The notes beneath the pieces are model-generated. The model saw only the letters and a list, made by a program, of their open reading frames with translations. It had not been told where the DNA came from and did not search any database. A stretch of 64,000 nt of DNA from Algoriphagus antarcticus (GTDB lineage: Bacteria > Bacteroidota > Bacteroidia > Cytophagales > Cyclobacteriaceae): positions 104,654-168,653 of the forward strand of contig NZ_MSSW01000010.1 of assembly GCF_002150685.1 (NCBI RefSeq), given 5' to 3'. Each line of letters begins with the position of its first letter. The first letter of the stretch is position 1. The translations under genes were made by a program, and so were the position numbers. Shown piece by piece: positions 18,135-27,330 of the stretch.

Positions 18135-19816
18135 AATTGACTGATTACTTCTTTGCAAGTAGTTGCGCTTTGGCATTGCTTTTATCTACTGCAGCTTTCT
18201 CTCAAACTGTTCCAGCGGGTTTTCCTGTATTGGAAGAAAGTCTAAGACGGCAGCAATTATTAGGAGTAGAGGAACTTAAGGATTTCTCCTTTGGATTAAG
18301 ACCAATAGTGAAGTTGAAGCAGAATCGTTTTACCTCCTTAGACGATACTTTACCCATTAAAGAAAAGAAGGTTCATTTAGAGCTCCTACCAGTGTTGAGC
18401 ACTACTGTTTATAACTCCAATAGACCTTATGGCTGGGGTAATTTTAGTATGATGAATAGCGTCGGAATACAATCACTTCTTTCTCCGGGTGTATATGGAA
18501 ATTTACTTTTTTTAAAGTTTCAGTTTAGACCTGAATATATAGCCAGCCAAAATAAACGGTATCAGGGATTTAAAGATAGCTTTGACGATCAAATAATTAA
18601 TAATCGATTTAGACTTTGGAATTTTGGAGATTCACCCGAAAGATTTTCAAAAGATTATAACTCTTTTGCATGGTGGGGACAATCGTACATAAGTTTAAAT
18701 GCTGGACCGATTGAGCTAGGGGCAAGTACCCAGAATATATGGTGGGGGCCAGGACAATTCAATGCATTGATATTTAGCAATAATGCGAGAGGAATGAAGC
18801 ATTTATATCTCAGAACCAGTCGTCCTGCAAATATTTTTATCGGAAAATTGGAATCTGAGATAATAGTAGGACGGGCGGAAGATTCTGGGATTTTACCCTC
18901 TCAGAATCAATTTCTTAATCAAGCTTATGCGCGTCCCTTTTCAGGTGACTGGCGGTATGTCAGTGGTATAAATATTTTATTCCAGCCTGTGTTTCTGCCA
19001 GGTTTTTTTCTTGGATTTAGTAGGACTTTCCAACAGTATAACGATATGGTTGAGAAATCTTTTAGAGGGAGATTTCCTATTTTTGAAAGTTTTCAAAAGA
19101 AAAAACTTTTCACGAATGAAAATTCAGTTGAATATGACGGTAACGAGCAGGATCAGCAGGCAGCCTTGTCAATTAGGTATTTTAATTCCAAAGCAAATGT
19201 TGAATTGTATGCGGAATATGGAAGGAGGGATCATAGTTATGATTGGAGAGAATTTATTTTAAATCCAGAGCATGCACGAGCCTATTTATTTGGTTTTTCC
19301 AAATTCATAAAGACCAGTAAAGAGAACGTTTTTTATCAAGTAAGAGGGGAGATAGTCCACCAGCAGGAATCCATTAACCGATACATCAGGTATGAATTTT
19401 TGAATTCTTTCAATGCAAGTTGGCATACTCACTACCAGGTGAGGGGATTTAGCAATGAGGGACAGTCAATGGGGGTAGGAATTGGAGTTGGAGGAAATGT
19501 CCAGATGTTGGAGTTTTCTAGAATTTATAAACTGAACAAAGTTGGACTTTTGATTCAGAGGCTAGAAAACCAACAAGATTTTTATTATGGATCGCTTGCA
19601 GGTAATGCGGATAAAAAACCTTGGGTTGACTTCAGTGCTGGCCTACTCTGGGATCACCAGTGGGATAGATTTATAGTGAGTAGTAAAGCTCAGGTAATCC
19701 AAGGTAATAATTACCAATGGGAGAATTCTTCTGGATCAACTGCTGATTTCCCCCAAGGAAAGAAACTTTGGACCTTCTCTTCCACATTGAGTCTAATCTA
19801 CCAGCTTCACCCATAG
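18131..19816 (+). CDS. wzi: Wzi-family capsule assembly outer-membrane protein
   Basis: A 561-residue exported protein. Signal peptide at residues 1-25 (hydrophobic ALALLLSTAAFS then Q). The mature part is rich in alternating aromatic strands, with NSNRPYGWGNFSMM, WWGQSYISLNAGPIELG and TQNIWWGPG, matching the Wzi/capsule assembly family, a beta-barrel that anchors polysaccharide at the cell surface. TTG start inside the preceding stop. It closes the Wzx/Wzy block; 244 bases follow before the next gene. Confidence 0.85.
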   Translation: MKLTDYFFASSCALALLLSTAAFSQTVPAGFPVLEESLRRQQLLGVEELKDFSFGLRPIVKLKQNRFTSLDDTLPIKEKKVHLELLPVLSTTVYNSNRPYGWGNFSMMNSVGIQSLLSPGVYGNLLFLKFQFRPEYIASQNKRYQGFKDSFDDQIINNRFRLWNFGDSPERFSKDYNSFAWWGQSYISLNAGPIELGASTQNIWWGPGQFNALIFSNNARGMKHLYLRTSRPANIFIGKLESEIIVGRAEDSGILPSQNQFLNQAYARPFSGDWRYVSGINILFQPVFLPGFFLGFSRTFQQYNDMVEKSFRGRFPIFESFQKKKLFTNENSVEYDGNEQDQQAALSIRYFNSKANVELYAEYGRRDHSYDWREFILNPEHARAYLFGFSKFIKTSKENVFYQVRGEIVHQQESINRYIRYEFLNSFNASWHTHYQVRGFSNEGQSMGVGIGVGGNVQMLEFSRIYKLNKVGLLIQRLENQQDFYYGSLAGNADKKPWVDFSAGLLWDHQWDRFIVSSKAQVIQGNNYQWENSSGSTADFPQGKKLWTFSSTLSLIYQLHP

Positions 19817-19853
19817 AATATACAGGTAAAATTAAAAAACACTCAAATTCTGT

Positions 19854-20087
19854 TACTTTTGCGCTCTATTAAATGAGTAACTTTGGTACTCATTTCAAGG
19901 GAAAATTAAGCATAGTGAGTTTCGAGGGTGTTTTTCAAACTCAATTGCCTCACAAACAGAATTTTGAGGCTTTCCCTAGGAATAAAGCTAAGTTCTTGGG
20001 GCTGAATGAGCGAAGCTGCCAAATATTTGAATAAAGGAATTGGGAAAATCTGCTTTTTAAATGATTTCCATCGAAAGTAAATCAACT
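19854..20087 (+). promoter_or_regulatory. Predicted promoter and structured leader of the nucleotide-sugar dehydrogenase gene
   Basis: TACTTTTG at 19854-19861 matches the Bacteroidota -7 element TAnnTTTG; the -33 box is weak. A perfect dyad AATGAGTA...TACTCATT (arms 19872-19879 and 19887-19894) follows 11 bases on. A 19-mer GGGGCTGAATGAGCGAAGC lies at 19998-20016. The same promoter/dyad/19-mer order recurs at 30.5 and 36.1 kb, so this looks like a shared leader rather than chance. Confidence 0.5.
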
Positions 20088-21392
20088 ATGAACACACAGT
20101 TAAAAGACGCAAAAATTGCCATCGTAGGCTTAGGTTATGTAGGCCTTCCCCTGGCAGTAGAATTTGCTAAAAAGTACCCTACCGTAGGATTTGATATAAA
20201 TACAAAGCGGGTAGGGGAGTTAATCGCAGGAAGAGACAACACGCTCGAAGTAGAAGATGATTTACTGCAGTCGGTATTGGTCCAAGATTTTTCTGAGGCC
20301 CGGGCAAATGGGTTACTTGCTACGACTCAATCCGCAGATCTTGCACATTGTACAGTCTACATAGTGACCGTCCCTACTCCTACAGACAAACATAACCGCC
20401 CAGTACTGACCCCCATGCTGAAGGCATCGGAGAATATTGGGAAATATCTCAAAAAAGGTGATGTGGTGATCTATGAATCCACAGTATATCCTGGTGTCAC
20501 AGAAGACGAATGTGTTCCTATACTGGAAAAGGTGTCCGGATTAAAATACAATGTCGATTTCTTTGCCGGCTATTCTCCAGAGCGAATCAATCCGGGAGAC
20601 AAGGAGCATACAGTTGCCAAGATTCTGAAAGTTACCTCAGGTTCTACTCCAGAGATAGCGGAGTTTGTCGATCAGCTATATCGCACTGTAATTACTGCTG
20701 GTACTCATAAAGCCTCTTCTATCAAAGTAGCTGAAGCTGCCAAAGTGATCGAAAACTCTCAGCGAGATATTAACATAGCATTTGTCAATGAGCTTTCTAA
20801 GATATTCAATCTGCTGGGAATAGACACAAATGAAGTTCTCGAAGCAGCTGGTACCAAATGGAATTTCCTGAAATTCAAGCCAGGACTAGTAGGAGGGCAT
20901 TGTATAGGAGTGGATCCGTTCTATTTGGCACAAAAAGCTCAGGAGATGGGATATCATCCAGAGATCATCCTTGCTGGTCGTAGATTGAATGACAGTATGG
21001 GTAAGCATGTAGCCACAGAAGTGGTCAAATTGATGATGCGCAAGGATATCAAAGTGATCGATTCCAAGATTTTGATTCTTGGTTTTACGTTCAAAGAAGA
21101 TTGTCCTGATGTGCGCAATACTCGTGTAATTGATGTTTATCATGAGCTGAGAACCTATGATATCAATGTGGATGTATATGATCCTTGGGCAAGTCCAGCA
21201 GAGGTGAGCCATGAATATGGCATTGAGATAAAGTCTGGCTCAGAAGCTCCGGAATTATCTGACTATTCTGCGATCATTCTTGCTGTGTCACACAAAGAAT
21301 TTGCTGGCCTTGCCATAGAGAAATCAAAAAACAGAGTGGTTTATGATGTGAAAGGTTTTCTAGCCAAAGAGATGATAGATGCTCGTCTTTAA
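20088..21392 (+). CDS. UDP-N-acetylhexosamine 6-dehydrogenase (WbpA/WbpO/TviB family)
   Basis: A 434-residue NAD-dependent nucleotide-sugar dehydrogenase. [20 protein letters not shown] is the Rossmann motif, VPTPTD and YESTVYPG the central region, and [15 protein letters not shown] holds the catalytic cysteine. It oxidises C6 of UDP-GlcNAc or UDP-GalNAc to the uronic acid and would feed the WbpB/E/D genes at the window start. An in-frame ATG at 20061 would add nine residues; I prefer 20088 because homologs begin with MNT-like residues just before [11 protein letters not shown]. It has its own leader. Confidence 0.88.
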   Translation: MNTQLKDAKIAIVGLGYVGLPLAVEFAKKYPTVGFDINTKRVGELIAGRDNTLEVEDDLLQSVLVQDFSEARANGLLATTQSADLAHCTVYIVTVPTPTDKHNRPVLTPMLKASENIGKYLKKGDVVIYESTVYPGVTEDECVPILEKVSGLKYNVDFFAGYSPERINPGDKEHTVAKILKVTSGSTPEIAEFVDQLYRTVITAGTHKASSIKVAEAAKVIENSQRDINIAFVNELSKIFNLLGIDTNEVLEAAGTKWNFLKFKPGLVGGHCIGVDPFYLAQKAQEMGYHPEIILAGRRLNDSMGKHVATEVVKLMMRKDIKVIDSKILILGFTFKEDCPDVRNTRVIDVYHELRTYDINVDVYDPWASPAEVSHEYGIEIKSGSEAPELSDYSAIILAVSHKEFAGLAIEKSKNRVVYDVKGFLAKEMIDARL

Positions 21393-21997
21393 GAAATTAG
21401 CAAGTCCGGCTTCTGCCTATAAAAAATTGAATTGATCTGATCAAGTCTTAATTTTTATGGTAAATCATCAACTACAACTAATACCCCTCTTATGAGTATT
21501 GACCAAAAGAAAAAAGATTTTATCAGGATGATGCAAGTAGTTTTGATAGTAGAACCTTCGTCCAGAAAATAATCAGAATTTGGCCATGTATTCTTGCTGG
21601 TTTTCGCAGTATAAGCCTATTTTTAGATAGAGAAATCAATTCTTGACTTTAGAGCTTTGGGGACGTTTTTCATCAAGGAGAACAAAAATGCCGTGAGTTT
21701 TTTTGAGGTAATTGCAGAGTTACAGGATCAAGATTGCTGGCTTACTAATGAGAGTTTTATTTTCAAATCAAGACCGATTGCCGAAGATACCCCAAGTGAA
21801 GTTCGGATAGAGTTTTTAACGAGAGTACAACTTGCTCCAAGTCTCCAGACTTAGATCTGAATCCATGCAGTATTCAGAGTTCTGTTATCACTTTTCACAA
21901 AAAAATCGAATATCCAATAGTTAGATTACACAGTGTTTGAGTTTATGCTTTGATACCCGTTTGTAAAGACTAAGCTAGATCTGATTTCATAGATATT

Positions 21998-22027
21998 AAA
22001 AAGACCCAGAGAAGCTCTGGGTCTTTT
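21998..22027 (+). terminator. Rho-independent terminator
   Basis: Strong hairpin with arms AAAAAGACCCAGAG and CTCTGGGTCTTTTT around a three-base loop, ending in a T run. The A run at the left makes it likely to work in both directions. It is the first clear terminator downstream of the dehydrogenase gene and separates it from the exported-protein operon. Confidence 0.85.
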
Positions 22028-22091
22028 TGTGTGGCTGCTGCCCTAATTAAAACTTAACATTAGGACAAAGTTGAGCCCTAAAACCCACAAT

Positions 22092-22117
22092 AAAAATACC
22101 CTATACAGGGTATTTTT
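22092..22117. repeat. ATACCCT palindrome, copy 1
   Basis: Arms AAAAATACCCT and AGGGTATTTTT around ATAC. A near-identical perfect palindrome occurs at 27187-27216, so the exported-protein operon lies between two copies. It may be a bidirectional terminator or an operator; sequence alone does not decide. Confidence 0.6.
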
Positions 22118-22312
22118 GCATGTTAAAGGTGCTTGACGGCTGATTTTTTTTACAATTTTTGAAACCTAACGAATCATTGGATCACTTATTGATAAGAAGC
22201 ATTAGCACATATAGCGTTGTGAAAATCTAGTGTCAACCGCTCTCGTGGCTCACAAACCGCTCAGACGAAATATGAATTTATTAACAAAAAGCATTTTTGA
22301 TTTGGAGTAGCA

Positions 22313-22346
22313 TTTGCGAGTTAATCATATGATTTTATTTACTTTG
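22313..22346 (+). promoter_or_regulatory. Predicted promoter of the exported-protein operon
   Basis: TTTG at 22313-22316 and TTACTTTG at 22339-22346 approximate the Bacteroidota -33/-7 pair (consensus TTTG and TAnnTTTG) with a 22-base spacer, longer than the 19 seen elsewhere in this window. One mismatch in the -7 box. Start of transcription expected near 22353, about 65 bases ahead of the lipoprotein start. Confidence 0.4.
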
Positions 22347-22418
22347 TACCCAAATCAGAACTAGGGTAAGTCCCTGTTTTATAATTAAAAACCTTATCAT
22401 CTTAATCAAATCCTCAAC

Positions 22419-22889
22419 ATGAAGCAAAAATTCTTCTCTATTTCGGTTAACCGCTCACTTATGATTGCCCTAGTTGCCATGCTGGCTATGGGTGCATGTA
22501 AGAGTAAAAAGAAAGCCGTACAACAACCCGCTCCCCCTGTGCCGGTAGAGCAAGTTCAAGAAGCAACTCCAACACCTGCGCCAGTGTCCTCAGGTGAAGA
22601 AGTTGCAGCAGAAAAACTTGAAAATTATTTCAATAGTGTAGCTGCAGCAGGTAATGTAACTATCGCAAATCAGACGATCCAAGAAGCACTTCGTATGTTT
22701 TCTAATCAGGAAACTCCAGTTTTGATCGTGATTCACGAAGAAAATGGTATCAAGGATTATGATGAGCCTACTACTATTGCGAAGTATTTGGAATACTTAA
22801 AAGACACCAAGAAGAACCTTAACTACATCAGCGATATCCGCATGGACGCTAATGGCAAAGTCTCTGAATTGGAGCTTAGAAGAAAATAA
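22419..22889 (+). CDS. Small lipoprotein of unknown function
   Basis: 156 residues. Hydrophobic signal (MIALVAMLAMG) ending in a lipobox with cysteine at LAMGACKSKKK, so a lipoprotein; then a proline-rich linker (about residues 35-65) and a compact C-terminal domain. The C-terminal region (TTIAKYLEYLKDTKKN, YISDIRMDANGKV) resembles a module in the next protein and in the large LRR protein (IxxYLxxL...). First gene of a four-gene set of exported proteins. No function recognised. Confidence 0.8.
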   Translation: MKQKFFSISVNRSLMIALVAMLAMGACKSKKKAVQQPAPPVPVEQVQEATPTPAPVSSGEEVAAEKLENYFNSVAAAGNVTIANQTIQEALRMFSNQETPVLIVIHEENGIKDYDEPTTIAKYLEYLKDTKKNLNYISDIRMDANGKVSELELRRK

Positions 22890-22916
22890 TCGCCCATCTG
22901 AAAAAACAATCTACAC

Positions 22917-23495
22917 ATGAAAAATAAAATGATCCTTTTCCTGGGCTTATTCCTTGCGACATCAGTAAGCGTACTAGCTCAGTCAGAAACAATTAGCCCT
23001 GCTAGAAAGCAAGCAATTGACTCACTTGCACTGGAAAAAGTAAAAGATTTAAGTAAGTATGTAAGCATCATCGGAAGTAAAGAGACTCAATTCTCCGAGG
23101 CTAATCGAGTGATGGACCGTGCTGAAGAACTTTTCTCTCCAGGAGCTGAAATGGGTGTATCCAGCATCAATACGAACGAAATCGCATACTACAAAATAAG
23201 ACGTTATTTTGAGCGTTTGATGGCTTTGAACTACGATAGAGTAAATATCACCTGGTACGATATCCAGTACATCTCTGACTTAGAGAGACAACCTGATGGA
23301 AGATACGTAGGAGTAGTTACGGTATACCAACGTTTTGAGGGAACTTCTATTGAAACAGGAATGACTTACAAAGATACTACTAAGAAAGACATCACTATTT
23401 ACGTTGAGAAGAAGCAAACCCAGATTGCCGGTAGAACTATCGAGTTTTGGGACGTCATGTTAGGTGACGTGAGAGTGACAGAAACCTCCGCATGA
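22917..23495 (+). CDS. Exported protein of unknown function
   Basis: 192 residues with a type I signal peptide (ILFLGLFLATSVSVLAQ). The mature part (YVSIIGSKETQFSEANRVMD, IRRYFERLMALNYDRVNITW, GVVTVYQRFEGT, IEFWDVMLGDVRV) shares its order of motifs with the N-terminal domain of the LRR protein two genes on (LLNTIGSSETQPRDKDVVIR, VTAYLKDIEFFYKDVNFKF). I therefore infer a common fold, possibly a binding or periplasmic scaffold domain. The stop overlaps the next start (ATGA). Confidence 0.82.
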   Translation: MKNKMILFLGLFLATSVSVLAQSETISPARKQAIDSLALEKVKDLSKYVSIIGSKETQFSEANRVMDRAEELFSPGAEMGVSSINTNEIAYYKIRRYFERLMALNYDRVNITWYDIQYISDLERQPDGRYVGVVTVYQRFEGTSIETGMTYKDTTKKDITIYVEKKQTQIAGRTIEFWDVMLGDVRVTETSA

Positions 23496-24334
23496 GAATA
23501 GTTACCTTTATTTTTGCGATGTTCATCGCAAGCATCTCAATTGTCTCGGGGCAGGGCATAGGCAGCCCCGGGACAATTAAAGATGACGGCAGATTTGCTG
23601 CCTCTACCAAACAACTAAACCAATTCTTCAGAAGATTTAATGCCGAGGAATCTCCGACTGATGGCAATGTGCGCTATTATCCGGGTGATACTGCCTACCA
23701 TAGTGTTTCACTGAGAAAGGGATTTCTGCAAATACTTTTTGACAATCAAACTTCCTCAATAAGCCCAGATTTGAAAACACAGTTTATAAATACTGTGCTA
23801 TCTCCTAATTATCCTCATTACCTTAATTTCCATCGAGAAGGATGGTATGCTGAGGTGCAGGCAGATTTTATGTACAAAGGAAAAAAAGAATCTGCCACCA
23901 TAATACTGAAAATTCAACCCGAAAGACTTGGGCATGAATGGGTCATAGATGAGGTTTCCTTTCCCCCATTCAAAAATTTATTTGATAAGCCGGTGGGAGA
24001 TAGAAAGGATTTCCTGCACCCACTTAGTCATGAGTTGGGCTTTATGAATCTCAGAAGAGCATTTCAAGATTCAGATTCGCCAGAAGCTTATACAGAAACC
24101 AGTTTCAAACCAGATTACCTGACCCTGTTTTTGTACGAAATGAAACAAAATAATCTCCGTTACCAGACTGTAACTGATGTTAAATTTCACTTCTTCCAAA
24201 TAGAAGGCTGGTACTTTGAAGTAAATCAATTTAATCGCCCTGGCTTTAATACAGGTTGGCTGATTTCAAACCTTGTCAAACTTAACCCTGGCGACAAGGA
24301 AACTATCCAGAAATACATTTATGATCAGAACTAA
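23492..24334 (+). CDS. Exported protein of unknown function
   Basis: 280 residues with a signal peptide (VTFIFAMFIASISIVSG then Q). The remainder has two similar-looking halves: LNQFFRRFNAEESP...HYLNFHREGWYAEVQADFMY, and SFKPDYLTLFLYEMKQ...FHFFQIEGWYFEVNQF, suggesting an internal duplication with a shared EGWY-E-V motif. No catalytic motif seen. Translationally coupled to both neighbours. Function unknown. Confidence 0.82.
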   Translation: MRIVTFIFAMFIASISIVSGQGIGSPGTIKDDGRFAASTKQLNQFFRRFNAEESPTDGNVRYYPGDTAYHSVSLRKGFLQILFDNQTSSISPDLKTQFINTVLSPNYPHYLNFHREGWYAEVQADFMYKGKKESATIILKIQPERLGHEWVIDEVSFPPFKNLFDKPVGDRKDFLHPLSHELGFMNLRRAFQDSDSPEAYTETSFKPDYLTLFLYEMKQNNLRYQTVTDVKFHFFQIEGWYFEVNQFNRPGFNTGWLISNLVKLNPGDKETIQKYIYDQN

Positions 24335-26771
24335 GACCATATATCTAAGTATGCTACTTTGCTGTTTGAGCCTCTCCGGAATAGCCCAGACTATAAAAGG
24401 CTATACCAAAGCTGAAATAGATGACTATACAGCTAAAGTAGAAGATCAGGTTCGTTTTTTGGAATACCTGCTCAATACCATTGGATCTTCGGAGACTCAA
24501 CCAAGGGATAAAGACGTGGTGATCCGCGAAAGCTATTTGAAGATTTTCCGCGATGGAGAAGTACAAGTGGAAGACGATCTTTTACTGGACAGAAAAGTGG
24601 TTACCAACAAGAATGTAACGGCTTATTTGAAAGACATTGAGTTTTTCTACAAGGATGTCAACTTCAAATTCAAAATCAGAGAAATAAAGCCTCATCAAAA
24701 GGAGAACGGTGATGTGTACTTTACAGCCTCGCTCGACAGGACGATTACTGCCACTGGCATCAACAACGAAAAAGTCAACAATACCAAACCCCGTTTCGTC
24801 GAGGTTAATTTGGATAGTAAAACCCAAGAATTAAAAATAGCCAGCGTATATACTACCAAGGTAAGTCGTGATGAAGAATTGACAGAGTGGTGGGGAGTGC
24901 TCGATCCACACTGGCAAGATTACTTCAGAGATCGCTTTGCCGTGAGTGAGTTTGATTCGATCAATGTTGATTTATTATACAAGTTTGTCGAAGTGGATTC
25001 TCTGGATATTTCAGGAACAGATTCGCTGCTGAACCTAAGTCCCATGGAAGCCATGAGGAATCTGAAGTATGTAAATCTGAGTAATACCCAGATCACTGAG
25101 CTTGGACCTATTTCCAACGTCACCTTCTTAGAATACCTGGATGTTTCTAATACCCCCACTTCTGATATTCAGTTTATCAAATATTCTGACCGTCTAAAGC
25201 ACCTTGATATCTCTAAAACTAATATCAGAGATATTAGTGAATTGGTTAATCTGAAATCAATAAGATCACTTCGAGTAGAGGAAACACCAATTATGAGCTT
25301 TGCAGTTCTTAATGAATTTGATAGTCTGCAGAGCCTTTATTTAGCTCAAAGTGGATTTAATAATACAGAGAATATAAAGGATCTTTCAAAATTGGAAAAT
25401 CTTGATCTGAGCAAAAATTATCTAGTCAACTTCAGCCAATTGTCTGAATTGACTTCTCTGAAGAATCTGAATTTGTCAAAAACCAATATTCAGGATCTTA
25501 GCCCTCTAACCGGGCTTGACAACCTTGAGGTTTTGGACATAACAGGCACTGAAGTTTCCGATATCTCAGCACTCAATAGCAAAGCCCAATTGAGTAAGGT
25601 TTTGGCTGATGAGACCAAGCTTTCTGTGGTAGCTTCGGATAATTTTACCAGAAATAATGCGAAGGTTTTATTGATTCATCATGTGAAAGACCTAGAAAGC
25701 TGGTGGGCAGGATTGTCTGATGCATGGAAAGCAAGTTTGAAGAAAGCAAATCCAAGAATCACTTCTGATAGTCCGAGCGTCGAAACGCTCACAAGTACTA
25801 TAGGATTGGAAGAACTGGATTTGAGTGGGGCTGGGATAGAAACGCTAAATCCAATCACCAGATTTGTAAAACTCACGAAAGTTGATTTTTCGGATAATCC
25901 CGTAACTGAGATAATTTCTCTGAGCGAGGTAAAAACTTTGACAGAAATCACAGGAAGAAATTCGCAGGTGAAAGATATCTCACCAATCAAATCAAATGAG
26001 GAATTAGTGAAAATCGATCTAGCCGGAAGTCCAGTTTCCAGTATTTTAGATGTGCTAAGTCTTCCAAACTTGACCTATTTGAATGTCAATGGCTCTGAAA
26101 TTTTCACAGAAGAAGTCCCTGAGATAATAATTCAAAAGTCAAACTTGACGATTATTTATAGAATAGACGAATTGAATTCCTGGTGGGAATCTCTGGATGG
26201 AAACTGGAAGGAAATATTAAGAAAGCAATTTACACTACCTGAAGAACCTACTACCGAGCAACTTCATGCTATGACCGAAAAGTCTTCCCTGACATTTGAG
26301 CGTGTACCAATTGACGATATACATGCTCTTACTGCATTTGTAAATCTTCGTTCACTGGTGATTTATGATGCACCACTAGGATATATAGCCCCAATCGAAG
26401 AACTCAAGCTTTTGGAAAACTTGAAAATATCTCAAGTGCCAGTGGTTGATTTCTCTCCGCTGAGAAGTTTATCCAAATTAAAAGAACTCGATATCAGCAA
26501 TTCCGGAATCGAAGATTTAGATCCTATTTCAGGTCTGTTGAATCTAAAAACCCTAAATATTTCCGGCACTAACTTGAAAACGTTGAAAGGATTAGAGGGC
26601 CTTATTAATCTTGTGGAACTTGATGTCGCAAGTACGAACCTTCGTTCGCTCAGACCTATTGAGGGATTGCCTAATCTGAAGAAACTTTCTTGCTTCAATA
26701 CTCGACTGAACAGCAGGGCAATAGACAAGTTCAAAGAAGCGAATCCTGATTGTGAAGTAAGGTTTTATTGA
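24321..26771 (+). CDS. Large exported leucine-rich-repeat protein with three WW...W blocks
   Basis: 816 residues from the ATG at 24321, chosen because a signal peptide (YLSMLLCCLSLSGIAQ) begins there; a TTG 48 bases upstream lacks one. Residues about 25-180 form a domain like the protein at 22917. Three spaced blocks of the form WWxxLxxxWxxxLR (tryptophans at about 190, 461 and 621) each introduce a run of SDS22/internalin-like repeats (LxxLxxLxLSxTxIxDLxPL). It likely forms a surface or periplasmic binding scaffold. It overlaps the previous gene by 14 bases and ends the operon. Confidence 0.85.
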   Translation: MIRTKTIYLSMLLCCLSLSGIAQTIKGYTKAEIDDYTAKVEDQVRFLEYLLNTIGSSETQPRDKDVVIRESYLKIFRDGEVQVEDDLLLDRKVVTNKNVTAYLKDIEFFYKDVNFKFKIREIKPHQKENGDVYFTASLDRTITATGINNEKVNNTKPRFVEVNLDSKTQELKIASVYTTKVSRDEELTEWWGVLDPHWQDYFRDRFAVSEFDSINVDLLYKFVEVDSLDISGTDSLLNLSPMEAMRNLKYVNLSNTQITELGPISNVTFLEYLDVSNTPTSDIQFIKYSDRLKHLDISKTNIRDISELVNLKSIRSLRVEETPIMSFAVLNEFDSLQSLYLAQSGFNNTENIKDLSKLENLDLSKNYLVNFSQLSELTSLKNLNLSKTNIQDLSPLTGLDNLEVLDITGTEVSDISALNSKAQLSKVLADETKLSVVASDNFTRNNAKVLLIHHVKDLESWWAGLSDAWKASLKKANPRITSDSPSVETLTSTIGLEELDLSGAGIETLNPITRFVKLTKVDFSDNPVTEIISLSEVKTLTEITGRNSQVKDISPIKSNEELVKIDLAGSPVSSILDVLSLPNLTYLNVNGSEIFTEEVPEIIIQKSNLTIIYRIDELNSWWESLDGNWKEILRKQFTLPEEPTTEQLHAMTEKSSLTFERVPIDDIHALTAFVNLRSLVIYDAPLGYIAPIEELKLLENLKISQVPVVDFSPLRSLSKLKELDISNSGIEDLDPISGLLNLKTLNISGTNLKTLKGLEGLINLVELDVASTNLRSLRPIEGLPNLKKLSCFNTRLNSRAIDKFKEANPDCEVRFY

Positions 26772-27330
26772 TTTGAAGTATTAAGTAGCAAGTAAAAAGT
26801 ATTAAGTAAAAAGTTTCAAGTATTAAGAGTGGAGAGCAAAGACCCTGGAGGTAAGATTAAATCGTGCTTGAACGTAAAATTTATTAAAATTTCAAAGAGA
26901 TTTTACTCCTCTATAACGAAGCACAGCTTGAGGAGTAGTGAATAATGCAACGATCTTAGTCAGCGTCACTTAAGCAACCGAGTAGGAAAGGATAGAAATA
27001 AATTGGCAGATTTTAGATCTTGATTCTAATATCTTGATTCTTGAGACTTTAGTCTAGCGTCTAGAAACTTAAATGAAAAAGGGATTAAAAAATTTGATAA
27101 AAAGTCCCTTTAATATTTTCTAAGAAAAAGTAGTGTTGGAAAAGTTGCTTAATCACCCTGACATAAAGGTATGTAGTGCATCTCGGAAAAAAATACCCTG
27201 TACAGGGTATTTTTTTGTTTATAGGGTAGAAAGTTTTCCACATTATAGCACTATTGTAAGCGGTGGTATACTTATTTTTATTTTGTTATTAAAATATTAG
27301 CTAATTGAAAATCAGTAATTTGCATTCATC
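26772..27330. other. Gene-free stretch with A/T-rich repeat words and a palindrome
   Basis: 559 bases without a supportable gene. 26776-26830 repeats the word AAGTATTAAGTA with variations. The palindrome at 27187-27216 is listed separately. The last 100 bases are AT-rich leader for the GT-C-like gene. I see no good promoter match. Confidence 0.5.
27187..27216. repeat. ATACCCT palindrome, copy 2
   Basis: Perfect 30-base palindrome: seven A, then TACCCTGTACAGGGTA, then seven T. Same core as at 22092. Because it reads the same on both strands it could terminate in both directions or bind a dimeric protein. It lies between the LRR operon and the GT-C-like pair. Confidence 0.65.

Larger units (their letters stand above)
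21393..22338 (+). other. Gene-poor stretch with terminator and one doubtful small ORF
   Basis: About 950 bases. A small frame at 21657-21854 (TTG start, 65 codons, containing FFEVIAELQDQDCWLTNES) has protein-like composition but no homology I recognise and no clear start; it may be a remnant. A short frame from 21491 (MSIDQKKKDF) is also unsupported. The stretch further holds the terminator at 21998-22027 and a palindrome at 22092-22117. Otherwise AT-rich with nothing visible. Confidence 0.4.

Noticed and set aside
24273..24320. Longer start for the LRR protein
   Set aside because: The extra 16 residues precede a clean signal peptide that starts at the ATG at 24321.
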